Positions 7,698 to 15,485 of a DNA stretch of 64,000 bases are shown here, in pieces. Within the stretch, counting starts at the first letter, position 1. Every line of letters begins with the position of its first letter. The DNA is from Bdellovibrio sp. ZAP7. GTDB lineage: Bacteria; Bdellovibrionota; UBA1018; CAIMNF01. The notes below the pieces were generated by a model, which ran no database searches, was not told where the DNA came from, and saw only the letters and a list, made by a program, of their open reading frames with translations. A program made the position numbers and the translations under genes. The stretch is taken from contig CAMCGZ010000008.1 of the NCBI GenBank assembly GCA_945874535.1, positions 1 to 64,000 on the forward strand, in the 5' to 3' direction.

Positions 7698-8129
7698 GTG
7701 AAATACCACTTCAAGATCAAAAAAGAAGCTCAAGGCTTCAGTGCGTCCTGTGTCGAACTTCCCGGATGCGTGACTCAGGCCAACGATACGGACGAACTTC
7801 AGCAAAACATGGAAGAAGCCCTGAACCTGTATCTGGACGAACCGCCCGATTCTCGGACCGTATTCCCGTTTCCGGACAGAACGATCAAAGGGCGAACCGT
7901 GGTGTGTGTTTCGGTGAAACCCCGAATCGCTTTTGCCTTCGCGCTCCGGATGTTCCGTCGGCAACGGAAGCTTACCCAGCGCGAAGCTGCCGCCCTAATC
8001 GGAATCCAGGGGGCGCTCAACAACTACCAGCGTCTCGAAAGCTCAAAAACCGCCAACCCCGAGCTCGAAACCCTGGTCAAGATCAAGCGAGCCTTCCCGG
8101 ACTTCCCTCTCGATTCAATCGCAGAGTGA
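7698..8129 (+). CDS. HicB-family antitoxin-like protein with C-terminal HTH, no HicA partner
   Basis: The protein has 143 residues. Residues 1-60 have the partial RNase-H-like HicB fold (YHFKIKKEAQGFSASCVELP then LQQNMEEALNLYLDE). A short link leads to an Xre-type helix-turn-helix (about 85-135, RRQRKLTQREAAALIGIQGA), as in the HicB class that regulates transcription. A HicA toxin would be a 60-80 residue ORF next door. Only 76 bp lie upstream, and the downstream gene ends 10 bp away on the other strand, so no toxin is present. It may be a solitary regulator or the remnant of a lost module. Confidence 0.8.
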   Translation: MKYHFKIKKEAQGFSASCVELPGCVTQANDTDELQQNMEEALNLYLDEPPDSRTVFPFPDRTIKGRTVVCVSVKPRIAFAFALRMFRRQRKLTQREAAALIGIQGALNNYQRLESSKTANPELETLVKIKRAFPDFPLDSIAE

Positions 8130-8138
8130 GCTTGCTCT

Positions 8139-8474
8139 TCACTTCGGCTCTTCCTCGATCTCCTTGCAATTGAGAATCGTGCACCCGCGGTACTGTCGCT
8201 CGCAGGGAGCGAGTGCGGCCCGTTGGGCCAAGTAGCGATCCACATGCAGGCCCACAAAGATCCGCCCGGCGCCGTTCAACGCCTGGCAACGCCAAACAAA
8301 CTCGGGCTCTTTTTTGGGGGTCGGGCTGGGTGAGGGCGCCTCTTCTACCGGAGCAGGTTTTTGATTCCAGACCTCGCCCGGCTTGCCGCCGAAGGGTGGT
8401 GGGCTCGAGCACGATCCGAGAAATCCTCCCACAGCTAAGATCATCCATGCTACGCATGCATCGGCTCTGGTCAT
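8139..8474 (-). CDS. Small cysteine-containing lipoprotein
   Basis: The protein has 111 residues with a signal peptide ending in a lipobox-like LGSC, so it should be lipid-anchored. A short Pro-rich linker (EEAPSPSPTPKK) precedes a compact domain with four cysteines (WRCQAL, APCERQYRGC, LNCKEI), which probably form disulfides outside the cytoplasm. The start overlaps the stop of the large RCC1-repeat gene by 4 bp (ATGA), so the two are likely made together and may act as partners. I do not recognise the domain well enough to name it. Confidence 0.7.
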   Translation of the reverse strand: MTRADACVAWMILAVGGFLGSCSSPPPFGGKPGEVWNQKPAPVEEAPSPSPTPKKEPEFVWRCQALNGAGRIFVGLHVDRYLAQRAALAPCERQYRGCTILNCKEIEEEPK

Positions 8475-11400
8475 TGAAACTCCACCGGAACAAATGCATT
8501 CTGGAGATTGAAGTCCTCGTCTCCGTTTCCGACCTGCCCGCCCGAGTCAGAGCCTGTGCAAACCAATGTGCCGCCGGTGTCGGTACAGGCGTGTCCATTC
8601 GACATGCTGAAGTTCATGCTGTCACTGTCCAGGAGATGAAAACCTGGATTAGACAAAGTGGCACTCCAATAGTTCAGAACACCGCCTGAAGGGTCTCCAC
8701 CACAATACAGCTTGCCGTCGGTGGTGGTGGCACAAAGGAGTGCTGTCCAAGGGTGCACCGAAAGATCTTGGATCGATTCGACCCCCATTGCTTGAATGTC
8801 GGTTTTGAGTTGATCGGCGGTCGCGTCAACGGGTGACACCTGGCAATCGAGCGGCCCGGTCGCTGCGTAGCAAACGCCCCACTCGGCCAGGACAGCGGTC
8901 TCGACGTTGGCTGATACCGTGACCGGAACACTGATCAGCCCCGGGCCGGATGCCAAGGCTTCGTTGGTATTGTCACCCCAGCATTTCAGGCTCAATCCGT
9001 CGATAGCGCAAGCCTTGGTGCCGATCACAAATAGCTTTTTGATGTCTCCGGTGAGAATGGGCGGAGCGGACATGGCCGCATCGTAGTCAATCCAAGGGTC
9101 GGAAATCGGCGATTTGCCGTGAGCCCCATCGTTTTTACCCCAGCAACGGACTTCTCCTGCCTTGCTGATGCAGGTGGTGTCGCCATAGGCGGCCACGTGC
9201 TCGACTCCAGTGACCAAAACCTGGGCAATGTCGACCGAGAATTCATCTGTGATCGGAAGGGGAAGGATGCGATTCGAGCTGCTTCGATTCATTCCCCAGC
9301 AATGCAATTCTCCACCATTCGTATTCGCAAGTGCACACGTGTGACTGCTTCCCAGGGCGACTTCCAGGATCCCATTGGCAAACAGCCGTTTGGGAACTGC
9401 TTCCTTCAGTCCGTAGGTTTTGCCATTTCCGAGTTGGGCGTTTGCATTGTTACCGATGCAAAAGATCCCCGAAACGTCGTAACACAGGTGAGCCCCCCCG
9501 GGAGCGAGGTGGATGCTGGTTGAGCCGATGTTGAATGACATGACTTCTTCGGGGGTGAAAACGGTTCTTGCGTTCACCTGCGGGTACCCTTTTCCGAGCG
9601 CTCCAGTGATGTTGTCGCCCATGCAATAGATCCGTTCCAATCCGCCCCCTGGATCGACGGTAAAACAGGTGATGTCGCCATGGGCTGCTATCGGATTCGT
9701 GGCCGAGAGGTCCTCGGGTGAGGTCAGGTGCGGAGTTTGAAAGCTCGGATTCAGAGCGGGGTCGACTCCGAGCTCGCCGTTGTTATTGCCTCCCCAGCAG
9801 AATAATTTCCGGTAAAACAATGTGTTGTGCCTAGCCTTGACACAAGTGTGATCAAAGCCTGCCACAATCCGATCTTCTGGAGTGTAGTTGGGATCGACAT
9901 CAAACTTGGTCGAAGGGATCGAAGTGGTTCCATCTCCGACACCGGTGCCGAGCTGTCCCGAAGAGTCCGAGCCCCAACACGTGACTTGAACTGGACTTCC
10001 GAGCAGGGCGCAGGTGTGGTACCAGCCAGCGGTAATGGAACGAATGGTCCCGAGCGAGCTGTCAATGGCCCGGTAGGGGTAGGGCACAAAGGAGGAGGTC
10101 CTTCCGGCCCCCACTTGCCCGAAGCTGTTCCCTCCCCAGCACAACACTTCCCCCGCAACAATGGCGCAGGTGTGCTCGGCGCCTGCCGCAACAGCGGTCA
10201 CTCCGGTTTGGAAAATCAATTGAGGATCGGGATAAATGCTCACATCAGTATTTCCATTGATTTGTCCGCTCGAATTGCTTCCCCAGCAATACAGCGCCCC
10301 ATCGCGAATGGCGCAAGCGTGCGCCAATCCCAGTGTGACGGAATAAACCCCGGTCTCGAGACCGGGAATCAAAACCGGGCCTGGATACTTCTGGAGCACA
10401 GGTGTAGTGGGGTTGTTCGGATCGTAAAACTGGCCCCAGCACCACAGTTCGCCATCCGGTCCGGTCGTGGCACAGCTCATCACGTTGTTCGATGCCATGG
10501 GGCTCACGAGAGGTGGGCTAGTAAGAGTGCCCGGACTTTCGCCGAAGAAGTACGGACCGAGAACTGTGGTGGAAGTGGTGAATACCGTGACCGAGGTATT
10601 GCCTCCTTCCTGGGTGGTTTGGAAAATATTGGCTCCACTGCAGGCCAAAGCTCCCGCTCGCACCGAGCATTGAAAATCATTTCCTGCCACTACTTGACTG
10701 ACCGAGTTGCTGGAGCGCGTGGCTGTCGCGCGAGTGTAGTTCGCTGCAACCGCCAGATCGATTTCGAAAAATGTCGGGCTGTTCCGTCCCCAGCACCAAA
10801 GTGTGTTGTCGGTTTTCACAGCACAGGTGAAGGTCTGCCCCACTGAAACGGTCGCGACATCGGTGAGCTCCGGGAAGCCGGGCAGATCCAGGGTGACATT
10901 GGCGACCGCGGCTTCATAAGCGCTGGTCGTTCCTCGGCCCAATTGGCCATAAGTGTTGGTGCCGGCGCAGGCCACTCTTCCGTTCAATAAGGGAACAGTG
11001 GTGTCGTAAACCATGCAGCTATGCCCGAGCCCAATCGAAGCGGATTTCACTTTCCAGCCTGCCTGGGACACCTTGATGGGAGGCTGACCCCTTCCCCAGC
11101 AGAAAATGGCCTCGTCAGTTCCGATGGCGCAGGTCTGGTTGTCGGATGCGTAGACCTTCAAGAAGGTGGAGGGACCCGAGATCGAAGTGAGGTCGATCTT
11201 GGAGAAACCGTTCGATAAATTCGAAAAATCCGAAAGGGTATACGCGCCCGGAGATGCGACCCCCAGCTGCCGGTTGTCGTTGGAACCCCAGCAATACAGA
11301 CCTTGGTCATTCAGGATCACACAGGCGTGATTGGTGCCCAAAGCATAGTCGATGACGGTGTCGGTGCCCATGCTCACATCGGGGAGCAAAATCTTTTCGG

Positions 11401-12034
11401 GTTCCAGATGAGTGAGGACGGGGCTGTCTCCTACGCACATCAGCTGGCCTGAGTCTGTGACGGCGCAGACCATTTTATCACTGGCCTTGACGCTGACAAA
11501 CCGATCGCTGATCCCGGTGTTCAGCTTTCCGCTGGCACCGGAGGTCGTGCCCAGAAGGGTGGGGGTAGGGGTGTCCCCATAACAGTGCACATCTCCAGCA
11601 GGTGTACCCGGAATGGCTTCGTTCCCGATCACGACACACAGGTAAAAGAGCTCGCTCTGTGAGCTCAGACTGATGATTTTCTTTTTTTGTTCAGAGACGT
11701 GCGGAATCCAGGGAGAGGTGGGGGCATTTTGGAGGGGGCTCAGTGGGGAGCCCTGGTTGGTCACTTCGTTGGCACCCACGCGCCATTCGTCGGGTGGGGC
11801 GACTTGCCCCCAGGAGTTGTCCCCCCAGCAGTCCAATCCGCCCGCGTTGTCGATGGCGCAGGTGCGACCATCGACTGTTTGAATGGATTTGTAACTCGCA
11901 GTTCTGGGTCCGATAAATCCTCCACCTCCACCCACCAGGCTGCTGGATGGCCAATCGGCCGCACGCATGCGCCCGCACCCCGAAAGGGTGAGAAGGGCGA
12001 GGCAGAGAGTGCTGATGCGGACGAAGCCAGCCAA
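8471..12034 (-). CDS. Very large lipoprotein with RCC1-type beta-propeller repeats
   Basis: The protein has 1187 residues. It begins with a signal peptide and a lipobox (TLSGC), so it is probably anchored to the outer membrane. The rest is built from RCC1-like repeats. I count about 21 units of about 50-55 residues, each with a paired-cysteine signature of the type CAI(x)nLxCWGxNxxGQLG. Good examples are CAIRDGALYCWGSNSSGQIN and CAIVAGEVLCWGGNSFGQVG. RCC1 propellers normally have seven blades, so 21 units could make three propellers; that count is inference. The regular Cys pairs suggest a disulfide in every blade, fitting an exported protein. Ligand and role are unknown. It is transcribed with the small downstream lipoprotein. 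Confidence 0.88.
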   Translation of the reverse strand: MAGFVRISTLCLALLTLSGCGRMRAADWPSSSLVGGGGGFIGPRTASYKSIQTVDGRTCAIDNAGGLDCWGDNSWGQVAPPDEWRVGANEVTNQGSPLSPLQNAPTSPWIPHVSEQKKKIISLSSQSELFYLCVVIGNEAIPGTPAGDVHCYGDTPTPTLLGTTSGASGKLNTGISDRFVSVKASDKMVCAVTDSGQLMCVGDSPVLTHLEPEKILLPDVSMGTDTVIDYALGTNHACVILNDQGLYCWGSNDNRQLGVASPGAYTLSDFSNLSNGFSKIDLTSISGPSTFLKVYASDNQTCAIGTDEAIFCWGRGQPPIKVSQAGWKVKSASIGLGHSCMVYDTTVPLLNGRVACAGTNTYGQLGRGTTSAYEAAVANVTLDLPGFPELTDVATVSVGQTFTCAVKTDNTLWCWGRNSPTFFEIDLAVAANYTRATATRSSNSVSQVVAGNDFQCSVRAGALACSGANIFQTTQEGGNTSVTVFTTSTTVLGPYFFGESPGTLTSPPLVSPMASNNVMSCATTGPDGELWCWGQFYDPNNPTTPVLQKYPGPVLIPGLETGVYSVTLGLAHACAIRDGALYCWGSNSSGQINGNTDVSIYPDPQLIFQTGVTAVAAGAEHTCAIVAGEVLCWGGNSFGQVGAGRTSSFVPYPYRAIDSSLGTIRSITAGWYHTCALLGSPVQVTCWGSDSSGQLGTGVGDGTTSIPSTKFDVDPNYTPEDRIVAGFDHTCVKARHNTLFYRKLFCWGGNNNGELGVDPALNPSFQTPHLTSPEDLSATNPIAAHGDITCFTVDPGGGLERIYCMGDNITGALGKGYPQVNARTVFTPEEVMSFNIGSTSIHLAPGGAHLCYDVSGIFCIGNNANAQLGNGKTYGLKEAVPKRLFANGILEVALGSSHTCALANTNGGELHCWGMNRSSSNRILPLPITDEFSVDIAQVLVTGVEHVAAYGDTTCISKAGEVRCWGKNDGAHGKSPISDPWIDYDAAMSAPPILTGDIKKLFVIGTKACAIDGLSLKCWGDNTNEALASGPGLISVPVTVSANVETAVLAEWGVCYAATGPLDCQVSPVDATADQLKTDIQAMGVESIQDLSVHPWTALLCATTTDGKLYCGGDPSGGVLNYWSATLSNPGFHLLDSDSMNFSMSNGHACTDTGGTLVCTGSDSGGQVGNGDEDFNLQNAFVPVEFQ

Positions 12035-12120
12035 GAAATTCCTTTCCGCGCGGACACGCGTCAGGAACTCATCGGTCAGGGAGTGTTATTACTTGACTTT
12101 TTTGATCTAGAATGAAGGAC

Positions 12121-12324
12121 TCAGGAGCAGGCCCCGTCGGTCACCACGGCGTCCCGCCGGTACCCCCGGAGCTCATCGAGGCTCCATTCCGGATAATCGG
12201 AAAGAGAGGCAGTCGTCGTGCGGGCCATGACCCGCAATCCAGCCGTGTCCCCTCCCGGAAGGGGGAGGGCCCGGAGGCGTTCGGATTCGGTCTGAATGAG
12301 GGTTACCCGTTCGGTCGCTGCCAT
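12121..12324 (-). CDS. Hypothetical 67-residue protein
   Basis: A small ORF lies 86 bp upstream of the RCC1-repeat lipoprotein gene on the same strand. It starts with ATG at 12324. The codon third positions are GC-rich, as in neighbouring real genes. The product is soluble and charged, without signal peptide or membrane segment, and has no motif that I recognise. No clear ribosome binding site precedes it. An overlapping plus-strand reading (12112-12342) exists but looks less like a gene. Weak support only. Confidence 0.4.
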   Translation of the reverse strand: MAATERVTLIQTESERLRALPLPGGDTAGLRVMARTTTASLSDYPEWSLDELRGYRRDAVVTDGACS

Positions 12325-12485
12325 AGTCGGGGCGAACTATAGGCGATCAGGGATTATTTTGCAATGAGTTAAATATTTCTCATCTTGCAGAAAAAAAGTC
12401 TCAAGTTCTCTTTTGAGGCTCCGAAGAGAACCATGTCTAGGTTGGAGGCACTTTGGTGGGTGCTAAAACGCTTGGGCACTTGACT

Positions 12486-12574
12486 GGGGGCCGCATCATC
12501 TGATTTCGGAGAGACCACTGACTGAGGAGGTCAATCCGGGGTACAGCACAGGTGATGACGGCTCCTTTTTTTTT
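12486..12574 (+). ncRNA. Long RNA hairpin with nine-T tail: small RNA, leader or attenuator
   Basis: In a gene-free stretch (12325-12589), the arms 12486-12502 and 12549-12565 pair over about 16 bp with single-base bulges: GGGG, CCG, then CATCATCTG. Inside, TCGGA pairs with TCCGG. A symmetric 2x2 loop (GA opposite AA) follows, then GACC pairs with GGTC around a 12-base loop. Nine Ts follow at 12566-12574. The epimerase gene starts 15 bases later and lacks a clear Shine-Dalgarno sequence. Smaller hairpins can be drawn upstream (12400-12480). It could be the 3' end of a small RNA or a transcription attenuator. I could not match it to a known RNA family. Confidence 0.45.
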
Positions 12575-12589
12575 CGCTAATCTCAATCC

Positions 12590-13027
12590 ATGGCTTTCCA
12601 GGTCAGCTTGAATCACATCGGCATCGCCACAGCTGCCGGAAATACCCAGCTCGAGAAGCTCTTTCGCCTATTGGGGATCACCCGCGGCATCAGTGAGCAG
12701 GTCGCCGACCAGGGCGTCCACGTGCACTTTTTCAATCTCGAAGGCACCCCTCCACACCTCGAGCTCCTCGAGGTCCAAGATCCTGCCGGTTCGGTGGCCC
12801 GCTTCATCGAAAAGCGCGGTCCCGGTATTCATCACCTTTCATTTTTGGTCGAGCAGGGGGGCTTGGACTCACTCATGAAAACCCTCTCTGCAGAGGGCTT
12901 CCAGTTCACTTACGAGACCCCCCGCGCCGGTGCCCAAGGCATGCGCATCAATTTCATCCACCCCGCCACCGCTGGCGGAGTTTTGATTGAACTCATGGAG
13001 GCCCGCGATGCCCATCCGAATCAGTGA
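12590..13027 (+). CDS. mce: Methylmalonyl-CoA epimerase-like VOC protein
   Basis: The protein has 145 residues and the vicinal-oxygen-chelate (glyoxalase) fold. NHIGIA at the N-terminus, HLELLE, GIHHLSFLV and the closing INFIHPATAGGVLIEL match methylmalonyl-CoA epimerase, with the metal ligands His, His and Glu in place. The enzyme converts (S)- to (R)-methylmalonyl-CoA in propionyl-CoA and branched-chain breakdown. The partner mutase is not in the window. The gene overlaps the rhomboid gene by 20 bp. A structured RNA element with a T-run directly precedes it, so its expression may be attenuated. Other VOC functions remain possible. Confidence 0.82.
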   Translation: MAFQVSLNHIGIATAAGNTQLEKLFRLLGITRGISEQVADQGVHVHFFNLEGTPPHLELLEVQDPAGSVARFIEKRGPGIHHLSFLVEQGGLDSLMKTLSAEGFQFTYETPRAGAQGMRINFIHPATAGGVLIELMEARDAHPNQ

Positions 13028-13739
13028 GACCCTGAAACGTCTCCTTTACATCTTTGTCGGCATCTTTGTGCTCCAGAGCGTGGTCGATCAATTCTTCGGA
13101 GGGAATCTCCGCGGGTGGTTCGCCCTCACTCCAGTCGACATTCTGAACGGACGCCTGTGGCAGGTCTTCACTTACGGCTTTTTGCACGCCGATGTCATGC
13201 ACCTCGTGCTGAACATGATGGTGCTCGTGTTCGTCGGGTCCGACATCGAGTCGGTGTGGGGCCGTCGTAAATTTTTGCTGTTCTTCTTTTATTGCACCCT
13301 GATGGCCGGGCTTTTTTATCTGGTCATGCAGCTGCTCATGTACGATCCGCTCTCGCTTCGGCTTCCCTTGGTGGGCGCCTCGGGGGGCATCTACGGGCTC
13401 TTGCTCGCCTATGGCATCCTTTTTCCGGACCGAGAGATGCTTTTCATGATGTTTTTGCCCATGCGGGCCAAGCAATTCGTATGGGTCTTGGCCGGGGTGG
13501 AATTCCTGCAAACCCTGTATTCGGGCCAGGGTCGGCTCGGGGCCATTGCTCATTTGTCGGGGATGGGTGCCGGCTACCTCTTTTTGCTCCTCCAGGCCAA
13601 AGGCATGAGCTTCCGAGGGAAGCCGAGCAAAGCCGGGGGCGGGTCCTCCGGGGCAAAAAAGCGTTCGAATCACCTGCGCTTAGTCAAAGATGAGAACAAA
13701 GATGAGGACGACCGCGGCGGACCGCGGACTTGGCACTGA
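13008..13739 (+). CDS. Rhomboid-family intramembrane serine protease
   Basis: The protein has 243 residues from ATG at 13008, which has a GGAGG about 6 bases upstream; an earlier in-frame TTG at 12987 is less likely. Six or so membrane helices are visible. The rhomboid catalytic dyad is present: Ser125 in GASGGIYG and His182 in AHLSGMGAGY. The HADVMHLVLNMM segment corresponds to the conserved HxxxxHxxxN region. The cytoplasmic tail is basic and charged. It should cleave membrane proteins within their transmembrane helix; the substrate is unknown. It overlaps the upstream epimerase gene by 20 bp. Confidence 0.92.
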   Translation: MPIRISETLKRLLYIFVGIFVLQSVVDQFFGGNLRGWFALTPVDILNGRLWQVFTYGFLHADVMHLVLNMMVLVFVGSDIESVWGRRKFLLFFFYCTLMAGLFYLVMQLLMYDPLSLRLPLVGASGGIYGLLLAYGILFPDREMLFMMFLPMRAKQFVWVLAGVEFLQTLYSGQGRLGAIAHLSGMGAGYLFLLLQAKGMSFRGKPSKAGGGSSGAKKRSNHLRLVKDENKDEDDRGGPRTWH

Positions 13740-13808
13740 GAAGCAGGCACTGACCCCTGATTTCGGTGGGGATTGCGATTTGGAGCGCTTTGCGTTAAGA
13801 ATGGCTCC

Positions 13809-14318
13809 ATGAATACACGCCTCACCCGTACCTTGGTTCTGGCCGCTTCCACCCTTTTACTGAGCCTGGCTGCACATGCCCAGCTCCCTGGTGGGCGCTA
13901 TCAGGGATCGGTCAGCAACAACCCCTTCAATGAGTGGTGCCGGGTGACGGATGCCACAGTCGAGTTTTTTGATGCCGGCCAGGGCCGCTACCAGATGGTT
14001 TGGATCGAGGAAGGCTTCGCTCCCCAGGGCGGTTTCTGCAACTCGGTGCGCGACGGACTGCTCGTCCCGACCGACAAAAAGGGCGAATGGCGGGTGGATT
14101 TCCAGGATTTCGACCTTTCTCTCGGGCGAGCCCAGTTTGACCCCGAGACCCGCACCCTCACTGTGGTGGGCAGCTATTCCAACTACAGCACCGGCTTCAC
14201 CACCCTCGAAGGCAAGTTCCAGTTCCTGACCGACGGAACCCGCCTCGGTTACTCCCGAATGATCAGTCGGAGTGCGGCTTCTACGCTCTTTGCCAACGGA
14301 AACCTCTACCGTCGTTGA
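13809..14318 (+). CDS. Secreted protein of unknown function
   Basis: The protein has 169 residues from ATG at 13809. An upstream in-frame ATG at 13773 would put 12 extra residues before the signal peptide and is less likely. The N-terminus has a basic start, a hydrophobic core and a cleavage site after AHA. The mature part is rich in beta-strand-like segments and has two cysteines (WCRVTD and GFCNSV). It seems to be periplasmic or secreted. I do not recognise the family, and nothing in the context points to a function. Confidence 0.7.
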   Translation: MNTRLTRTLVLAASTLLLSLAAHAQLPGGRYQGSVSNNPFNEWCRVTDATVEFFDAGQGRYQMVWIEEGFAPQGGFCNSVRDGLLVPTDKKGEWRVDFQDFDLSLGRAQFDPETRTLTVVGSYSNYSTGFTTLEGKFQFLTDGTRLGYSRMISRSAASTLFANGNLYRR

Positions 14319-14352
14319 CGGATCGGGGGTTTTCCGTTAAATCTGACCTCCT

Positions 14353-14523
14353 ATGTCACTCCTTCACGAAGCCATTCAAGATAAGAAGTTCGATACCCGC
14401 ATGATCGAGAGGAACCTCGTTCGGAACGTCGTCTCTGACAAAGAAGTCAAGACCGCGATCGAAAAGCTCCCCGACGACAGCGAAAACGCAGAATTCACCA
14501 GCCTCGACGATCTCGAGGCCTGA
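14353..14523 (+). CDS. Small acidic hypothetical protein upstream of trxB
   Basis: A 56-residue ORF starts with ATG at 14353 and ends 12 bp before the trxB start codon. The product (MSLLHEAIQDKKFDTRMIER, then an acidic tail) has no signal peptide or membrane segment and looks helical. The codon use is like that of neighbouring genes, and the close spacing suggests co-transcription with trxB. I do not recognise a family. The stop region GAGAGGAAC probably also serves as the trxB ribosome binding site. Confidence 0.65.
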   Translation: MSLLHEAIQDKKFDTRMIERNLVRNVVSDKEVKTAIEKLPDDSENAEFTSLDDLEA

Positions 14524-14535
14524 GAGGAACTCACC

Positions 14536-15483
14536 ATGAGCGCAGTCACCCCGCATGATATCGAGAATGTCACCATCCTCGGCACAGGCCCTGCGGGTCT
14601 GACCGCCGCCATTTACGCTGCACGGGCGAATCTGAGCCCCTTGTGTGTCGAAGGCACTCAGCCCGGTGGTCAGCTCACCATCACCACCGAAGTCGAGAAC
14701 TTCCCCGGGTTTCCTCACGGAGTCCAGGGTCCCGAGATGATGGTCAATTTCCGCCAGCAGTCCGAACGTTTCGGAACGCGCTTCAAGCAAGGTGACGTGC
14801 AGAAGGTGGATCTCTCGAAGCGTCCCTTCACGCTCACGCTTGCCGACGGCAGCGAAGTGAAAACCAAGACGCTCATCATCTCGACCGGGGCGTCTGCCAA
14901 ATTGCTCGGGCTTAAGAACGAATCGCGCCTCATGGGTCGCGGAGTATCGGCTTGCGCCACCTGCGACGGATTCTTCTTCCGCAATCAGGACATCGCCATC
15001 GTGGGCGGCGGTGATACCGCCATGGAAGAGGCGAATTTTCTGACCCGTTTTGCCAAGAGCGTGACCCTCATCCACCGCCGCGACACCTTCCGTGCCTCGA
15101 AGGTGATGCAGGACCGCACCCTCAAGAACCCAAAAATCAAGGTGATTTACGATACCGCGGTCGAAGAGATTCTTGGTGAGAACGAAGTCACCGGGCTCAA
15201 GCTCAAGAATCTGAAAACCGGCGAGCTTTCTGATCTGGTGGTCACCGGTCTTTTCGTGGCCATCGGTCACCAACCGAACACCAAGCTCTTTCAAAACCAG
15301 CTTCCGACCGATGAGGCCGGCTACCTGATTGTCCAGCCCGGAACCACCAAGACCGAAATCCCCGGCGTCTTCGCCGCTGGTGACGTAGCAGATCACGTTT
15401 ACCGGCAGGCCATCACCGCCGCAGGCACCGGTTGCATGGCGGCCATCGATGCCGAGCGCTGGCTCGAGAATCAGCACGGCTGA
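14536..15483 (+). CDS. trxB: Thioredoxin reductase
   Basis: The protein has 315 residues, the normal length of the low-molecular-weight bacterial enzyme. It transfers electrons from NADPH through FAD and a disulfide to thioredoxin in the cytoplasm. It shows the FAD-binding GTGPAGLTAA motif, the redox pair Cys140/Cys143 in ACATCDG, the NADPH-binding GGGDTAMEEA, and the C-terminal FAD motif GVFAAGDVAD. It heads the envelope-biogenesis block; the next start codon follows within 3 bp. Confidence 0.95.
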   Translation: MSAVTPHDIENVTILGTGPAGLTAAIYAARANLSPLCVEGTQPGGQLTITTEVENFPGFPHGVQGPEMMVNFRQQSERFGTRFKQGDVQKVDLSKRPFTLTLADGSEVKTKTLIISTGASAKLLGLKNESRLMGRGVSACATCDGFFFRNQDIAIVGGGDTAMEEANFLTRFAKSVTLIHRRDTFRASKVMQDRTLKNPKIKVIYDTAVEEILGENEVTGLKLKNLKTGELSDLVVTGLFVAIGHQPNTKLFQNQLPTDEAGYLIVQPGTTKTEIPGVFAAGDVADHVYRQAITAAGTGCMAAIDAERWLENQHG

Positions 15484-15485
15484 AT

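Noticed and set aside
12112..12342. Plus-strand 76-codon ORF in the gap after the RCC1 gene
   Set aside because: It has no ribosome binding site or motif and overlaps a minus-strand ORF with better codon use.
12486..12574. Similarity of the leader hairpin to bacterial signal recognition particle RNA (GGTCA, TCCGG and AGCA in order)
   Set aside because: The essential GGAA-type apical loop and the conserved asymmetric loop are missing, and the fold has a 12-base apical loop instead.
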